From: Sinorhizobium meliloti 4H41
GTDB lineage: Bacteria; Pseudomonadota; Alphaproteobacteria; Rhizobiales; Rhizobiaceae
Reading direction: 5' to 3'
NCBI RefSeq assembly: GCF_000375585.1
Contig: NZ_AQWP01000002.1
Coordinates: 186,001-250,000 of the forward strand
DNA length: 64,000 bases
The position numbers were made by a program, and so were the translations under genes. The notes beneath the pieces were generated by a model, which was given only the letters and a program-made list of their open reading frames with translations, was not told the origin of the DNA and ran no database searches. Positions within the stretch are counted from its first letter, which is position 1. Each line of letters begins with the position of its first letter. This document shows, in pieces, positions 51,257 to 60,533 of this stretch.

Positions 51257-53110
51257 TTACTCCGCCGCCTCCTCCTTTTCGACCTCGTCGGCGATGAAGC
51301 CGCCGGACTGGCGCGACCAGAGATCGGCATAAATGCCGCGCCTGGCGACGAGCTCGTTGTGAGAACCGGTCTCGACGATCCGGCCGGCTTCGAGGATGAC
51401 CAGGCGATCCATCTCCGTCAGCGTGGACAGGCGATGCGCGATGGCGATCACCGTCTTGCCGGACATCAGTGCGAAGAGATTTTCCTGAATAGCCGCCTCC
51501 ACCTCCGAGTCGAGCGCAGACGTCGCTTCGTCGAGGATGAGGATCGGTGCGTCCTTCAGGAAAACGCGGGCGATCGCAATCCTTTGCCGCTGGCCGCCCG
51601 AAAGCTTGACCCCGCGTTCGCCGACCTGAGCGTCGAGCCCTCGCCTGCCCAGATTGTCTTCGAGCGTCTGGATGAAATCCCATGCATTCGCTTTCTTCGC
51701 GGCGGCGATGATGTCGTCGTCGCTTGCCTGCGGATGCCCATAGGCGATGTTGTCGCGAATGGAGCGATGCAGGAGCGACGTGTCCTGCGTCACGACGCCG
51801 ATCTGCGAACGCAGGCTGTCCTGGGTGACGGTCGAGATGTCCACGCCGTCGATCCGGATCGCGCCGGATTCCAGATCGTAGAAGCGCAGAAGCAGGTTCA
51901 TCAAGGTCGTCTTGCCGGCGCCGGAGCGGCCGACCAGCCCGATCTTCTCGCCGGGCCGGATATCGAGTGATAGCCGGTCTATGACGCCCTTGGCCTTGCC
52001 ATAATGGAAGCGGATGTCTTCGAAGCTGATCGCACCCTGGTCGGCCTTGAGCGTCACGGCAGCCGGCTTGTCGACGATGTCGTGCGACTTGGTCATCATG
52101 CCCATGCCGTCATAGACAGTGCCGATATTCTCGAACAGCGCCGAAACTTCCCACATGATCCATTGCGACATGCCGTTGACGCGCATGGCAAGACCGATCG
52201 CGACGGCGATCGCGCCGATCGAGATTCCGCTCGTCAGCCACAGATAGATTCCGAGAGCGCCGACGGAAAAAAGGGCGATACAGTTGTTTGCGTAGACGAA
52301 TATGTGGAAGAGCGTGACCTTCCGCATCTGCCGGTACACGGTGCTCAGGAATTCGTCCATGCCCGCGCGGGCGTATGTCTCCTCCCGCCCTGCATGGGAG
52401 AAAAGCTTGACGGTCCCGATATTGGTGTAGCTGTCGACGATGCGTCCGGTCATCATCGAGCGCGCGTCGGCCTGTTCCTTGGAGATGTTCTGCAGCCGCG
52501 GAACGAAATAGGTGACGATCACGATATAGATGACGAGCCACAGCCCGAGCGGCATCACGAGGCGCCAATCCGCGGCCGCCACGACGATCAGCATCGTCGC
52601 GAAATAACTCACCACATAGACGAAGACGTCGAGGATCTTCATCACCGTTTCACGGACCGCAAGCGACGTCTGCATGACCTTCGTGGCCACGCGCCCGGCA
52701 AACTCGTTGGCGAAGAACGTCATGCTCTGCCTGAGCAGATAGCGATGCATCTGCCACCGCGCGATCATCGGATAATTGCCGAGCAACACCTGATGCATCA
52801 CGAAGGAGTCGAGGGCGACCAGCCCCGGCAGACCGATAAGAATGAGGGCTGCCATCCAGGCGAGCCTGCCGCCTTCGGTCGCAAGAAAGGTTTCGCGGTC
52901 AGCGGTGGACAGCCAATCGACCACATTGCCCAGGAACTGGAACAAGGCCACTTCGCCGATCGCGATCAGCATGGTGCAGATCGACATGATCAAGAGCCAC
53001 GGAGCCGCGGGCCTGGTATAGTGCCAGCAAAAGGCAAAGAGACCTTTTGGCGGGAGCTTCGGCTCCTCCGTCGGATAAGGATCGAGGCGGGATTCAAACC
53101 AGCCGAACAT
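51257..53110 (-). CDS. ABC exporter, fused permease/ATPase half-transporter
   Basis: A 617-residue ABC half-exporter, paralogous to the next gene. Its N-terminus MFGWFESRLDPYPTEEPKLP is followed by a six-helix permease domain, with Walker A GRSGAGKTT, signature LSGGQRQRIAIARVFL and Walker B ILILDEATSALD. Both genes share the C-terminal IYADLWSRQSGGFIA. It is preceded at about 157 nt by a short leader ORF with an excellent ribosome binding site. The substrate is unknown. Confidence 0.92.
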   Translation of the reverse strand: MFGWFESRLDPYPTEEPKLPPKGLFAFCWHYTRPAAPWLLIMSICTMLIAIGEVALFQFLGNVVDWLSTADRETFLATEGGRLAWMAALILIGLPGLVALDSFVMHQVLLGNYPMIARWQMHRYLLRQSMTFFANEFAGRVATKVMQTSLAVRETVMKILDVFVYVVSYFATMLIVVAAADWRLVMPLGLWLVIYIVIVTYFVPRLQNISKEQADARSMMTGRIVDSYTNIGTVKLFSHAGREETYARAGMDEFLSTVYRQMRKVTLFHIFVYANNCIALFSVGALGIYLWLTSGISIGAIAVAIGLAMRVNGMSQWIMWEVSALFENIGTVYDGMGMMTKSHDIVDKPAAVTLKADQGAISFEDIRFHYGKAKGVIDRLSLDIRPGEKIGLVGRSGAGKTTLMNLLLRFYDLESGAIRIDGVDISTVTQDSLRSQIGVVTQDTSLLHRSIRDNIAYGHPQASDDDIIAAAKKANAWDFIQTLEDNLGRRGLDAQVGERGVKLSGGQRQRIAIARVFLKDAPILILDEATSALDSEVEAAIQENLFALMSGKTVIAIAHRLSTLTEMDRLVILEAGRIVETGSHNELVARRGIYADLWSRQSGGFIADEVEKEEAAE

Positions 53111-53589
53111 TGTCTAGCCCCTTCAGATAGCTTGAAGGAAAGCGGGTCGCCCCGCATTCTTTATCTTGAAAAATACAACCCGGAAACGACGCCCGCGAGC
53201 GGAGCATGACCCCGGATGAACCGGAGCGCGCATCGCTCGATCGAAAAAAGCAGAGGCGCGGAACCGGTCAGGCCAGGAAAGGCCGTGTTACTCGTGGGAG
53301 GCGCGTCAACATCAGAACAGTCATGCATGCCTCCTTCGGTTCGCGTTGAAGAGGACAGAGCTTTAACCTTATTCGTGCTGCCATGCCAGATTGTCGCAGG
53401 CATTTTCTTGACCATTTTTTCGCCGGCCGTTGGTCTGTTGCCAATACGGCACAAATTAGCGGCGGCAAAAGAAGCGGCCCCGAATGAATCGTTTCGGAGT
53501 ACACCCGACCATGGATCGCGAGGCCGATCGGTGGCATAGGAACCGACATCGATCACTCCCACGCTCCAATCTATTCTATCGACAGCCGC
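53111..53589. other. Divergent intergenic region ABC exporter / trmL
   Basis: A 479-nt region including the candidate leader ORF at 53268-53324. The 157 nt between that ORF and the exporter start contain short hairpins such as GAGCG-ATGCG-CGCTC but no convincing terminator. The trmL promoter should lie in 53400-53580. Confidence 0.45.
53268..53324 (-). CDS. Candidate 18-residue leader peptide upstream of ABC exporters
   Basis: A complete 19-codon ORF (Met-Thr-Val-Leu-Met-Leu-Thr-Arg and onward) with GAAGGAGG placed 5 nt before its ATG, a better ribosome binding site than most full-length genes here. It may be a leader for translation-coupled control of the exporter pair, or a small protein. 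No codon pattern points to an amino acid signal, though Arg and Pro are frequent. Confidence 0.4.
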   Translation of the reverse strand: MTVLMLTRLPRVTRPFLA

Positions 53590-54051
53590 ATGAACGACCT
53601 CCGCATCGCCCTTTACCAGCCTGACATTCCAGGGAATACCGGAACGATCCTGCGGCTCGCCGCCTGCCTCGGTCTTTCGGTCGACATCATCGAGCCTGCC
53701 GGTTTCGATCTTTCGGACCGCAATCTCAAGCGTGCGGGAATGGACTATATCGCGGCGGTGACCATGACTCGGCACGTCAGCTGGGAGCGTTTCGAAACAT
53801 GGCGGTCGAGCACCGGCAGACGCCTGGTGCTCGCCTCCACCAAGGCGGCCGCCCCCTATACGCGCTTCAGCTTCCGGCCGGACGACGTCCTTCTCTTCGG
53901 CAGGGAAAGCGCCGGGGTTCCCGATCACGTCCACGAACGGGCCGACGCGCGCATCCTCATACCGATGGCGCCCGGCCAGCGTTCGCTCAACATCGCCATG
54001 GCAACCGCCATGATCGCCGGAGAAGCGCTGCGGCAGACCGGCGCCTTCTGA
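53590..54051 (+). CDS. trmL: tRNA (cytidine/uridine-34) 2'-O-methyltransferase
   Basis: A 153-residue SPOUT methyltransferase that modifies the wobble nucleotide of tRNA-Leu. Motifs: NTGTILRLAACLG, DVLLFGRESAGVP and SLNIAMATAMIAGEAL, forming the SAM-binding trefoil knot. Length is typical of TrmL, which lacks an extra RNA-binding domain. It is the only gene between the ABC exporter and the flavin reductase, on the plus strand. Confidence 0.92.
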   Translation: MNDLRIALYQPDIPGNTGTILRLAACLGLSVDIIEPAGFDLSDRNLKRAGMDYIAAVTMTRHVSWERFETWRSSTGRRLVLASTKAAAPYTRFSFRPDDVLLFGRESAGVPDHVHERADARILIPMAPGQRSLNIAMATAMIAGEALRQTGAF

Positions 54052-54105
54052 GCCGAAACGAGCGGCGGCCGTCAACTGTACCCGGATCCGGCGTCCTGAC
54101 GGCGG

Positions 54106-54678
54106 TCATGCGGCGATCTCGTTGTAGGGCGTTGCCTTGCGTGCGTATTTCAGGGTGCGCGCCCACCAGGTCAGCCGGTCGATCATCAGGAATAGTGGCG
54201 CACGCATCTCTTCCGGTTTGTAGAGATTGCCCGCCGCATCGAACTTCGACCAGGCCTTGGCGAAGGAGATGCCGTCGCGAAGGGTGACGGCGTGCAATTC
54301 GCCGAAGACCTGCCGCAATTGTTCGACGGCCCGTATGCCGCCCGATGCGCCGCCATAGGAAACGAAGGCTACCGGCTTTGCGTGCCAGGGCTCATAGACC
54401 GCATCGATCATCTCCTTCAACGCCGCCGGGTAGCCGTGGTTGTACTCCGGAGTGATGACGATGAATGCGTCCGCTTCGGCGACCTTCCGCTCCATCCACT
54501 CGGCTGGACCGGCGGATTTGTCACCGCGAGCGCTTTTCATTCTGACGGGATCGATGATCGTCAGGCTGAACACGTCGGACGTCTCGAGCTCACGAATGAG
54601 CCAGCTCGCGACCGTGTCGCAGAAACGGCCCTGCCGTGCGCTGCCGTAGATCAGGGCAAGGGTCATCTTTTCAGTCAT
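54106..54678 (-). CDS. NAD(P)H-dependent FMN reductase, SoxR-controlled
   Basis: A 190-residue flavodoxin-fold reductase. FMN phosphate loop is YGSARQGRF and the FMN ring loop is TPEYNHGYPAALKEMID. The ATG at 54678 was chosen; an in-frame start at 54732 would sit in the operator. It is divergent from soxR, and its promoter has a 19-bp spacer containing a perfect SoxR palindrome, so it is very likely induced by redox-cycling compounds. The physiological substrate may be quinones or azo compounds. Confidence 0.88.
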   Translation of the reverse strand: MTEKMTLALIYGSARQGRFCDTVASWLIRELETSDVFSLTIIDPVRMKSARGDKSAGPAEWMERKVAEADAFIVITPEYNHGYPAALKEMIDAVYEPWHAKPVAFVSYGGASGGIRAVEQLRQVFGELHAVTLRDGISFAKAWSKFDAAGNLYKPEEMRAPLFLMIDRLTWWARTLKYARKATPYNEIAA

Positions 54679-54717
54679 GCTATGTCGGCTCCATGTTGTC
54701 GGTTGCAGGGAGCTCAT

Positions 54718-54748
54718 GCTATAGAACCTCAACTATAGTTGAGGTCAA
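54718..54748 (-). promoter_or_regulatory. SoxR-regulated promoter of the flavin reductase
   Basis: On the minus strand: -35 TTGACC (54743-54748), a 19-bp spacer and -10 TATAGC (54718-54723). The overlong spacer is the hallmark of MerR-family activated promoters and it contains the palindrome at 54727-54744. Confidence 0.9.
54727..54744. promoter_or_regulatory. SoxR operator
   Basis: CCTCAACTATAGTTGAGG, a perfect 18-bp palindrome closely similar to the E. coli soxbox. It lies between soxR and the reductase gene. Confidence 0.95.
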
Positions 54749-54756
54749 TAGCAGCC

Positions 54757-55242
54757 GTGAAAAAAGACAGACCCAATGATATCAAGCGCGAGCTGACGGT
54801 CGGCGAAGTGGCCGAACGCAGCGGCCTCGCGGTGTCGACGCTTCATTTCTACGAGACCAAGGGCCTCATCCGCAGCAATCGCAGCCGGGGCAATCAGCGG
54901 CGCTACCCGCGTTCCGTCCTGAGGCGGGTGGCCGTGATCAAGGTTGCCCAGCGTACGGGTATCCCGCTTGCCGAGATCCAGTCGGCCCTGTCGGTGCTCC
55001 CCGACGACCGGCCGCTGACGGTCGACGACTGGGGACGGCTCTCGAAGACCTGGCGGCAGCAGCTCGACGAGCGGATCGCCAAGCTGACGGCGCTGCGCGA
55101 TCAGCTCACAGGCTGCATTGGCTGCGGTTGCCTGTCGATGCGCGACTGTCCCTTGCGCAATCCATGGGACGTCCTTGCCTCCGAAGGAACGGGGCCGCGC
55201 CTCATCGATCCCGCCGATGGGCCGGAGCATGACGCGAGTTAG
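54757..55242 (+). CDS. soxR: Redox-sensitive transcriptional activator SoxR
   Basis: A 161-residue MerR-family regulator. The N-terminal winged helix begins [21 protein letters not shown]. The [2Fe-2S] ligands are in [12 protein letters not shown], the CX2CXCX5C pattern of SoxR. Start taken as GTG at 54757; a TTG at 54739 lies inside the operator. It activates the divergent reductase gene and, as is usual outside enterics, has no SoxS gene nearby. Its 3' end overlaps the convergent MFS gene by 41 nt. Confidence 0.95.
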   Translation: MKKDRPNDIKRELTVGEVAERSGLAVSTLHFYETKGLIRSNRSRGNQRRYPRSVLRRVAVIKVAQRTGIPLAEIQSALSVLPDDRPLTVDDWGRLSKTWRQQLDERIAKLTALRDQLTGCIGCGCLSMRDCPLRNPWDVLASEGTGPRLIDPADGPEHDAS

Positions 55243-56431
55243 CCGGCTGACCCGACTGCGCAGGCCTCATACGGGAGAGCAGAGCCATGCTGGCCAATGC
55301 ACCGAGGGAGCAGAGAAGCGCAAATGCCAGCGTCCACCTGTTGCCCGCCTCGCCAAGCAGGAACGAAAAGAACGGCGGGGCGGCGGCGAAAGCCAGGTTG
55401 AGCGGCAGGCCGAGGCGCGCCACCACCGCCCCATATTCCGTAGAGGAAAAGAAGACGAGCGGCATCGTCGCCCGGCTGACGGACATGGCGCCGCTTGAAA
55501 GGCCATAGAGCACGAGGAAGAGAACGATCGACCATTCCGCCCCTTGCCCAAGCGCGAGCGCCAGCAGTGCCGGCGGCATGATCGCCGCGGCAACCAAGCC
55601 CGTCGTCAAGCCGTCCCAGCGATTGCCGCCGAGGAAATCGAAAAGCCGCGCCGAGAGCTGGATGAAACCGATGGCCGATCCGAAGCCGACCGCCAGATAG
55701 CCGGGCACGGCAAAGCTGCGGAAAAGATCGATCACCACAAGCTGAAAACCCCAGGTAACAAAGCCGTTGAGCGCGACCGCCGCCGTGATCAGGGCAACGA
55801 CGCGCCACTGGCGACGAACAGCCGGCGACGCGGATCGATTCGATTGGGCGATCCGGGGATCGCATTTTGGCGGCTCGCCTCTGGGCAAGGCGAAAAAATG
55901 CAAGGGCGCGCAGGCGAGGAGCATCACCGCGCCATAAAGGACGAATGTGCCGCGCCAACCGAGAGCCGCCTCGCAGAAAGTCGTGACCGGCCAGGCGATC
56001 GTGGGTGCGAGCGCCATGGCGAGCATCTGCGCCCCGATGGCACGACGCGCGCCCTCGCCCGCGATCTCTGTCAGGAACACCTGAGCCGACGTCGTGAGAG
56101 CTGCCGCCCCGGCCAGACCAAGAATGCCCCAGGCCGCAAAATAGGAAACCGGACCTCCGGCGCCGGCCAGCAGCCACAGCCCCGGAGCCGCGGCCGCCGA
56201 ACCGAAAGCGAGCACGAGCCGCGCCCCGTGGCGCGCGTAGATCGGCGCAAGCAGCGGTGAGCAGAAGGCCATCGCGACCAGCATGACGGTCGGGCCGAGA
56301 TAGATGGCCGAAGGCCTCAGGAGAAGATCGTTCGCCATTCCGACCGCCGTCACAGAGACGAACATGAACATCGCTCCCCAGGCGATGATCTGGGTGATGG
56401 AGAGCACGATGATGGAACGGAGAACGGGCAT
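55202..56431 (-). CDS. MFS transporter
   Basis: A 409-residue MFS protein with about 12 hydrophobic segments. It has [32 protein letters not shown] in the position of the loop 2-3 motif (degenerate), and [22 protein letters not shown] after helix 4. The ATG at 56431 ([11 protein letters not shown]) was chosen over an upstream Met at 56476. The 3' end overlaps soxR. It could be part of a redox-drug defence locus with soxR, but the soxbox does not face it. The substrate is unknown. Confidence 0.82.
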   Translation of the reverse strand: MPVLRSIIVLSITQIIAWGAMFMFVSVTAVGMANDLLLRPSAIYLGPTVMLVAMAFCSPLLAPIYARHGARLVLAFGSAAAAPGLWLLAGAGGPVSYFAAWGILGLAGAAALTTSAQVFLTEIAGEGARRAIGAQMLAMALAPTIAWPVTTFCEAALGWRGTFVLYGAVMLLACAPLHFFALPRGEPPKCDPRIAQSNRSASPAVRRQWRVVALITAAVALNGFVTWGFQLVVIDLFRSFAVPGYLAVGFGSAIGFIQLSARLFDFLGGNRWDGLTTGLVAAAIMPPALLALALGQGAEWSIVLFLVLYGLSSGAMSVSRATMPLVFFSSTEYGAVVARLGLPLNLAFAAAPPFFSFLLGEAGNRWTLAFALLCSLGALASMALLSRMRPAQSGQPANSRHAPAHRRDR

Positions 56432-56570
56432 CGGGGCAGGTTCGGGAATACGCGCAATAGCGAGAGGGAGACACAAAATGATTTATCGCGCCGCCATGAC
56501 CTTGGCCACGCTATTATCGATGGCCAAAGATTTTCTTGCCTGTCGTATCAGCGGCGGGATCGGGGGGCGA

Positions 56571-56831
56571 TCAGTCTGCGCTCGGGAGACGGCGCATCGT
56601 GAACTCGATCTCGCCGCCTTCGAGCTGGCGCCAGCTCTCGACTTCGGTCCAATAGGCAGCCTTTGGCCAGGTATCGAACCACTCCCGCGCCTTGGCCCGC
56701 GCGGCGTCGCGCTCGAGCCGAAACGTCTCGCGCACGAAAAGCCCGTCTCTTCGTGTGGGATGCTCCCGGCGATGCCGGGCGATCTGGCGCCGCAAGCCGT
56801 CCAGCGGCGGTCCTGGGGGTATCTTCGCCAT
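56571..56831 (-). CDS. Conserved-looking small hypothetical protein
   Basis: An 86-residue soluble protein: a basic, helical N-terminal half (LRRQIARHRREHPTRRDG), then WFDTWPKAAYWTEVESWRQL and a short beta-rich end. No family recognised. An AGAGGT lies about 8 nt before the ATG. Codon use and amino acid content fit a real gene. It lies alone between the MFS and hemF genes. Confidence 0.6.
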   Translation of the reverse strand: MAKIPPGPPLDGLRRQIARHRREHPTRRDGLFVRETFRLERDAARAKAREWFDTWPKAAYWTEVESWRQLEGGEIEFTMRRLPSAD

Positions 56832-57033
56832 GGGCCATACCTCTGGCGAAAAGATAGGATGAGCGCCGCATTATTGCCAGTCATTTGTCCCGATCCTCCG
56901 CTGAGGCCCTGATTGCGGTAGACTGTCGCTGTCGCCGTGGCACCGTTGCCAAGCCGCTGAAAATATGGACTGTGGCGGCGACATCGAATCGGCGGTTTTC
57001 AGCAGGGAAATCCGCGAACGGAAGTGCATCCCC

Positions 57034-57945
57034 ATGGAAAGACCGCAACTGCCACAGGGCCTGCCGGCCGACATCGAAGACAAGAAGGCAGCGGCGAAGG
57101 CTTGGTTCGAAAGCCTCCGCGACACGATCTGCGCCGCCTTCGAGGCGATCGAGGACGATTTGACAGGTCCGCTGTCGGATCGTCCGGCAGGCCGTTTCGT
57201 CGCCAAGGACTGGCTGCGCGAGGAAGGTGCCGGCGGCGGCGGTCGCATGTCCATGATGGAAGGGCGCGTCTTCGAGAAAGTGGGGGTTCACACCTCCACC
57301 GTCTTCGGCGAGTTCTCGCCGGAGTTCCGCGACCAGATTCCCGGCGCGAGCGAAGATCCGCGCTTCTGGGCATCCGGCATTTCGCTGATCGCCCACCCGG
57401 TCAACCCCAATGTCCCTGCCGTGCACATGAACACGCGCATGGTCGTGACCACCAGCAATTGGTTCGGCGGCGGCGCGGACCTCACGCCGGTCCTGGACCG
57501 CCGGCGCATCATGACCGATCCGGATACCGTCCTTTTTCATCGTGCCATGGAGATCGCCTGCAATCGGCACCCCGTCGCCGATCATGCAAAATTCAAGCAG
57601 TGGTGCGACGAGTATTTCTACCTGAAGCACCGGAACGAACCGCGCGGCACCGGCGGGATCTTCTACGATTGGCTTCGCTCTGCGGAGGAGCTCGGCGGTT
57701 GGGACGCGGATTTCGCCTTCACGCGCGATGTCGGCAAAGCCTTCGCACTCGTCTATCCGCGAATCGTCCGGACGAATTTCCACAAGCCCTGGACCGAACA
57801 GGATCGAAACGAACAGCTCGTGCGCCGCGGCCGGTACGTCGAGTTCAACCTGCTTTACGACCGCGGCACGATCTTCGGTCTCAGGACGGGTGGCAACGTG
57901 GAGTCGATCCTCTCCTCCCTGCCCCCACTCGTACGCTGGCCGTGA
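57034..57945 (+). CDS. hemF: Oxygen-dependent coproporphyrinogen III oxidase
   Basis: A 303-residue aerobic CPO, converting coproporphyrinogen III to protoporphyrinogen IX in heme synthesis. The signature [17 protein letters not shown] and [10 protein letters not shown] are present, as are [21 protein letters not shown]. The ATG at 57034 gives [12 protein letters not shown] longer in-frame start at 56965 is unlikely. I saw no FNR-type box upstream. It supplies heme for cytochromes such as petBC in this window. Confidence 0.97.
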   Translation: MERPQLPQGLPADIEDKKAAAKAWFESLRDTICAAFEAIEDDLTGPLSDRPAGRFVAKDWLREEGAGGGGRMSMMEGRVFEKVGVHTSTVFGEFSPEFRDQIPGASEDPRFWASGISLIAHPVNPNVPAVHMNTRMVVTTSNWFGGGADLTPVLDRRRIMTDPDTVLFHRAMEIACNRHPVADHAKFKQWCDEYFYLKHRNEPRGTGGIFYDWLRSAEELGGWDADFAFTRDVGKAFALVYPRIVRTNFHKPWTEQDRNEQLVRRGRYVEFNLLYDRGTIFGLRTGGNVESILSSLPPLVRWP

Positions 57946-58029
57946 ATCGCAGCTTATTCGACCATCGTTGAAGCGGCGAACAAATGCGCCGCGTCGGCGT
58001 TTCCCTCTCCAGGAGAGAAGGAGCCACGC

Positions 58030-58308
58030 ATGGTCTTCAAGAAACGGACATTCTTCGGCGATGACCCCGAGAGGCTGCCTGCCGAAGATCCGGCCGAACT
58101 CGAGCGTCGGGTCGCTCATTGTCTTGCGGTCGCGCCGGGCCTCGACGCCATAGAGGTCACGGTGACGGGCTCGGGCAGTACGATCCTGCTCGCCGGTACG
58201 GTGGCGACCGAAGAGGAGATCGCCCGCGCCCAGGAGGCGGCCCTATCGGTCGAAGGGGTCGCCGAGGTGGTCAATCGCATCGAACTCGCGAAGGCGGGGC
58301 GCGGGTGA
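58030..58308 (+). CDS. BON-domain protein
   Basis: A 92-residue cytosolic protein with one BON domain (LERRVAHCLAVAPGLDAIEV, then TILLAGTVATEEEIARAQEAALSVEGVAEVVNRI). BON domains bind phospholipid or associate with OsmY-like proteins. GGAGAAGGAG precedes the ATG. It lies 84 nt after hemF and converges with the lipid transport operon. A function specific to this copy is unknown. Confidence 0.85.
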   Translation: MVFKKRTFFGDDPERLPAEDPAELERRVAHCLAVAPGLDAIEVTVTGSGSTILLAGTVATEEEIARAQEAALSVEGVAEVVNRIELAKAGRG

Positions 58309-58375
58309 GCGGCCCCTCAGCTACCCAATGCGGCTGATCTCAGATCAGAAATAATCATCAGAGAGACGGCTTCCC

Positions 58376-58990
58376 TCAGATGGAGCTGAGCGTCCAGCCG
58401 ACGATGTCGGCCGCGACCCTGGCGAAAGCGGCGTCGAGTGCGGTGACGAAGGCGGGATTGCCGGCGCCACGCACGGGCACGACGGCGCGGAAGGCCTGCT
58501 GTTTGCGGACGGTGCCGTTCCGGTCGTCCAGTAGCTTGGCGAATATCTCGACGACCGCCGTTGCCGGACCATCGGTGGATATTTCGAAGGCTCTGAGCTC
58601 GGTTATCAATTGATAATCGATGGCCAGCCCTTGGCCGGGTTTACCGACGCGAATCCTGCCGGTGTTATCGAAGGTCTGGACGAGCCTGTCCTGCACCATG
58701 CGCGGCAGATTGTCTCCCCATTGGGCCCTGGCGAGGTATTGCAGTTCCGACCTCGAAAGACGAACGACGATCTGGTCGCTGCCCAGGGTCTTCAGCGCCG
58801 TCGGTTCAGGCACGAGAAGCTGGCGGTTCGTGGCTCCCGGACGCTCCACCGCAGGAACGGACGCCAGACTGAACGTGTCGTTGGCCGCCTGGCGCGAGCC
58901 GCACCCCGCCAGCGTCGCCGCCAATGCAAGAACCACCGCAGACCGGGCCGCTCTCGCGCCACGAAAACCTACCAGACCCGGAAAACCCAT
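58376..58990 (-). CDS. ABC-type transport auxiliary lipoprotein (PqiC-like)
   Basis: A 204-residue outer-membrane-type lipoprotein. Lipobox LAGC is at the end of an N-terminal hydrophobic segment. The rest matches the DUF330/ABC-type auxiliary component family (ELQYLARAQWGDNLPRMVQDRLV). The ATG at 58990 with AGGGGAT upstream was chosen; TTG at 59011 is possible. It is the last gene of the Mla-type operon and likely receives lipid at the outer membrane side. Confidence 0.88.
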   Translation of the reverse strand: MGFPGLVGFRGARAARSAVVLALAATLAGCGSRQAANDTFSLASVPAVERPGATNRQLLVPEPTALKTLGSDQIVVRLSRSELQYLARAQWGDNLPRMVQDRLVQTFDNTGRIRVGKPGQGLAIDYQLITELRAFEISTDGPATAVVEIFAKLLDDRNGTVRKQQAFRAVVPVRGAGNPAFVTALDAAFARVAADIVGWTLSSI

Positions 58991-59071
58991 ACGCCAAATA
59001 TCCCCTAGCAACGCGGCGCCGTTCAGCTTCCCGCCCTCAACGCAACCTGCCCGCGACCCTCGATAAACGAA

Positions 59072-60448
59072 TCACCGACGCGTGCGGCCATCATATTGCT
59101 TAACCGTTTCGCCGCCGAACAGAAGCCGCTGCGGATTTTTATCGAACTCGGAAATCGTATTCTGCAGGCTTTGAACCGTGCGACGCGTGTCGCCGACGAG
59201 CGCCTCGACGTCCCGCAGTCCCGAATTGGAGAAACGCTTGAGATTTTCGGCTATCGGGCCCAGTTGCGCATTCAGGTTCTCCGCCACCCGCCGGAAGGAC
59301 TCGAGCGTTTCGCGTGCCTGCGCAGAAAGCGACGGAGCGTCCGCGTCGCCGAGGAAGCCGTCGATCTTCACCAGGATGCTGTCGACCCGGTTCGATGCCG
59401 CATTCAGCTTGTTGGACATTTGCGTGAAATCGGTGATCGTCTGATCGATGTCCCCCTGACGGGCGGAAATCTTCTCGGCAAAGGCCGAAACCTGCGCGGC
59501 GATCTTGCGGGCGTCCGCACTCGCGGCCGTGATATCGTTGACGACCAGCCCGACCTTCTGCGCGTCGACGGCGGCCACCAGTGTATCGACCCGCTTCAAC
59601 GTCTGTTGCGCACTCTTGCCGAACTGATCGTAGGTTTCCACCGTGCGCCGGAATCCGGCGATCGCTTCCGATACCCCGCCTGAAGCATCCTTCAGATTGT
59701 TGCTCACCTGCTCGGCATTGCTGACGATGTTGTCTATCTTCTTCGGGTCGACCGACTTGATCAGCCTGTCGGCGCTCGCAAGCGTATCATCGAGCTTCTT
59801 CGATGCTGCATTGACGGAGCCGGACAGTTGTTCGACGCTTTTCAGGAACTGGTCGATCGCACCGGAATTGTCCGCCAGCGCCTTGGAAAAGCGCTCCGCG
59901 TTGCCGATGGTGGCCGTCAGCGGGCCACGCACGTCGGTGACGAAGCTCTGGATATCCGTGATCGCCGAATTCGCGCGGTCGAGGATCTGGTCCGCGGTCG
60001 CCAACAGGCTGGTGACGCTCGACTGATCGGCAAGGATATGCGCCTGAGTGCCGTTTTCCAGCGCGGTCTTGAGGATATTCTCGTCCCCCTTGCGACCGCC
60101 GCTGAGCTCGATATAGGCCGCTCCCGTCAGCCCCTGCACCTCGAGCGTCGCCGTTGTGGATTTCATGACCGGCGCATCGGCCGAGACTTCGGTGATCGCA
60201 ATCGAATAGCGAGGATCATTGGCATCGATCGCAAGATTGCGCACGCTGCCGACGTTGATGCCGTTGAAGCGCACCGGTGAGCCCACCGACAGACCATTGG
60301 CCGACCCGGGAATGTTGACGACGAGTTCGACCATCTGGCCGGTTCGCCCATATTGCGACATCCAATAGACGAAGCCGAAGGCCGCGGCGATGACCAGGAC
60401 GGTGAAGAAGCCGACAATGGCATAATTCGCTTTAGTTTCCATCGGCAT
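59072..60448 (-). CDS. MCE family (MlaD-like) lipid-binding protein
   Basis: A 458-residue protein with an N-terminal membrane anchor (AIVGFFTVLVIAAAFGFVYWM), a single MCE domain (GQMVELVVNIPGSANGLSVG, GINVGSVRN), and a long helical C-terminal part of about 300 residues with weak repeats that may form a shaft through the periplasm. It lies in the operon between the ATPase and the lipoprotein. Such MCE proteins form hexameric tunnels for phospholipids. An ATG at 60442 is an alternative start. Confidence 0.9.
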   Translation of the reverse strand: MPMETKANYAIVGFFTVLVIAAAFGFVYWMSQYGRTGQMVELVVNIPGSANGLSVGSPVRFNGINVGSVRNLAIDANDPRYSIAITEVSADAPVMKSTTATLEVQGLTGAAYIELSGGRKGDENILKTALENGTQAHILADQSSVTSLLATADQILDRANSAITDIQSFVTDVRGPLTATIGNAERFSKALADNSGAIDQFLKSVEQLSGSVNAASKKLDDTLASADRLIKSVDPKKIDNIVSNAEQVSNNLKDASGGVSEAIAGFRRTVETYDQFGKSAQQTLKRVDTLVAAVDAQKVGLVVNDITAASADARKIAAQVSAFAEKISARQGDIDQTITDFTQMSNKLNAASNRVDSILVKIDGFLGDADAPSLSAQARETLESFRRVAENLNAQLGPIAENLKRFSNSGLRDVEALVGDTRRTVQSLQNTISEFDKNPQRLLFGGETVKQYDGRTRR

Positions 60449-60533
60449 TACCTACCTTTGCGGTCCTTGCCGCCTGTTCATGTCATTCTGCGAGCAGGCT
60501 CGCCGTAGCTCCCCCGCCTCCCGCATTCTCGTC

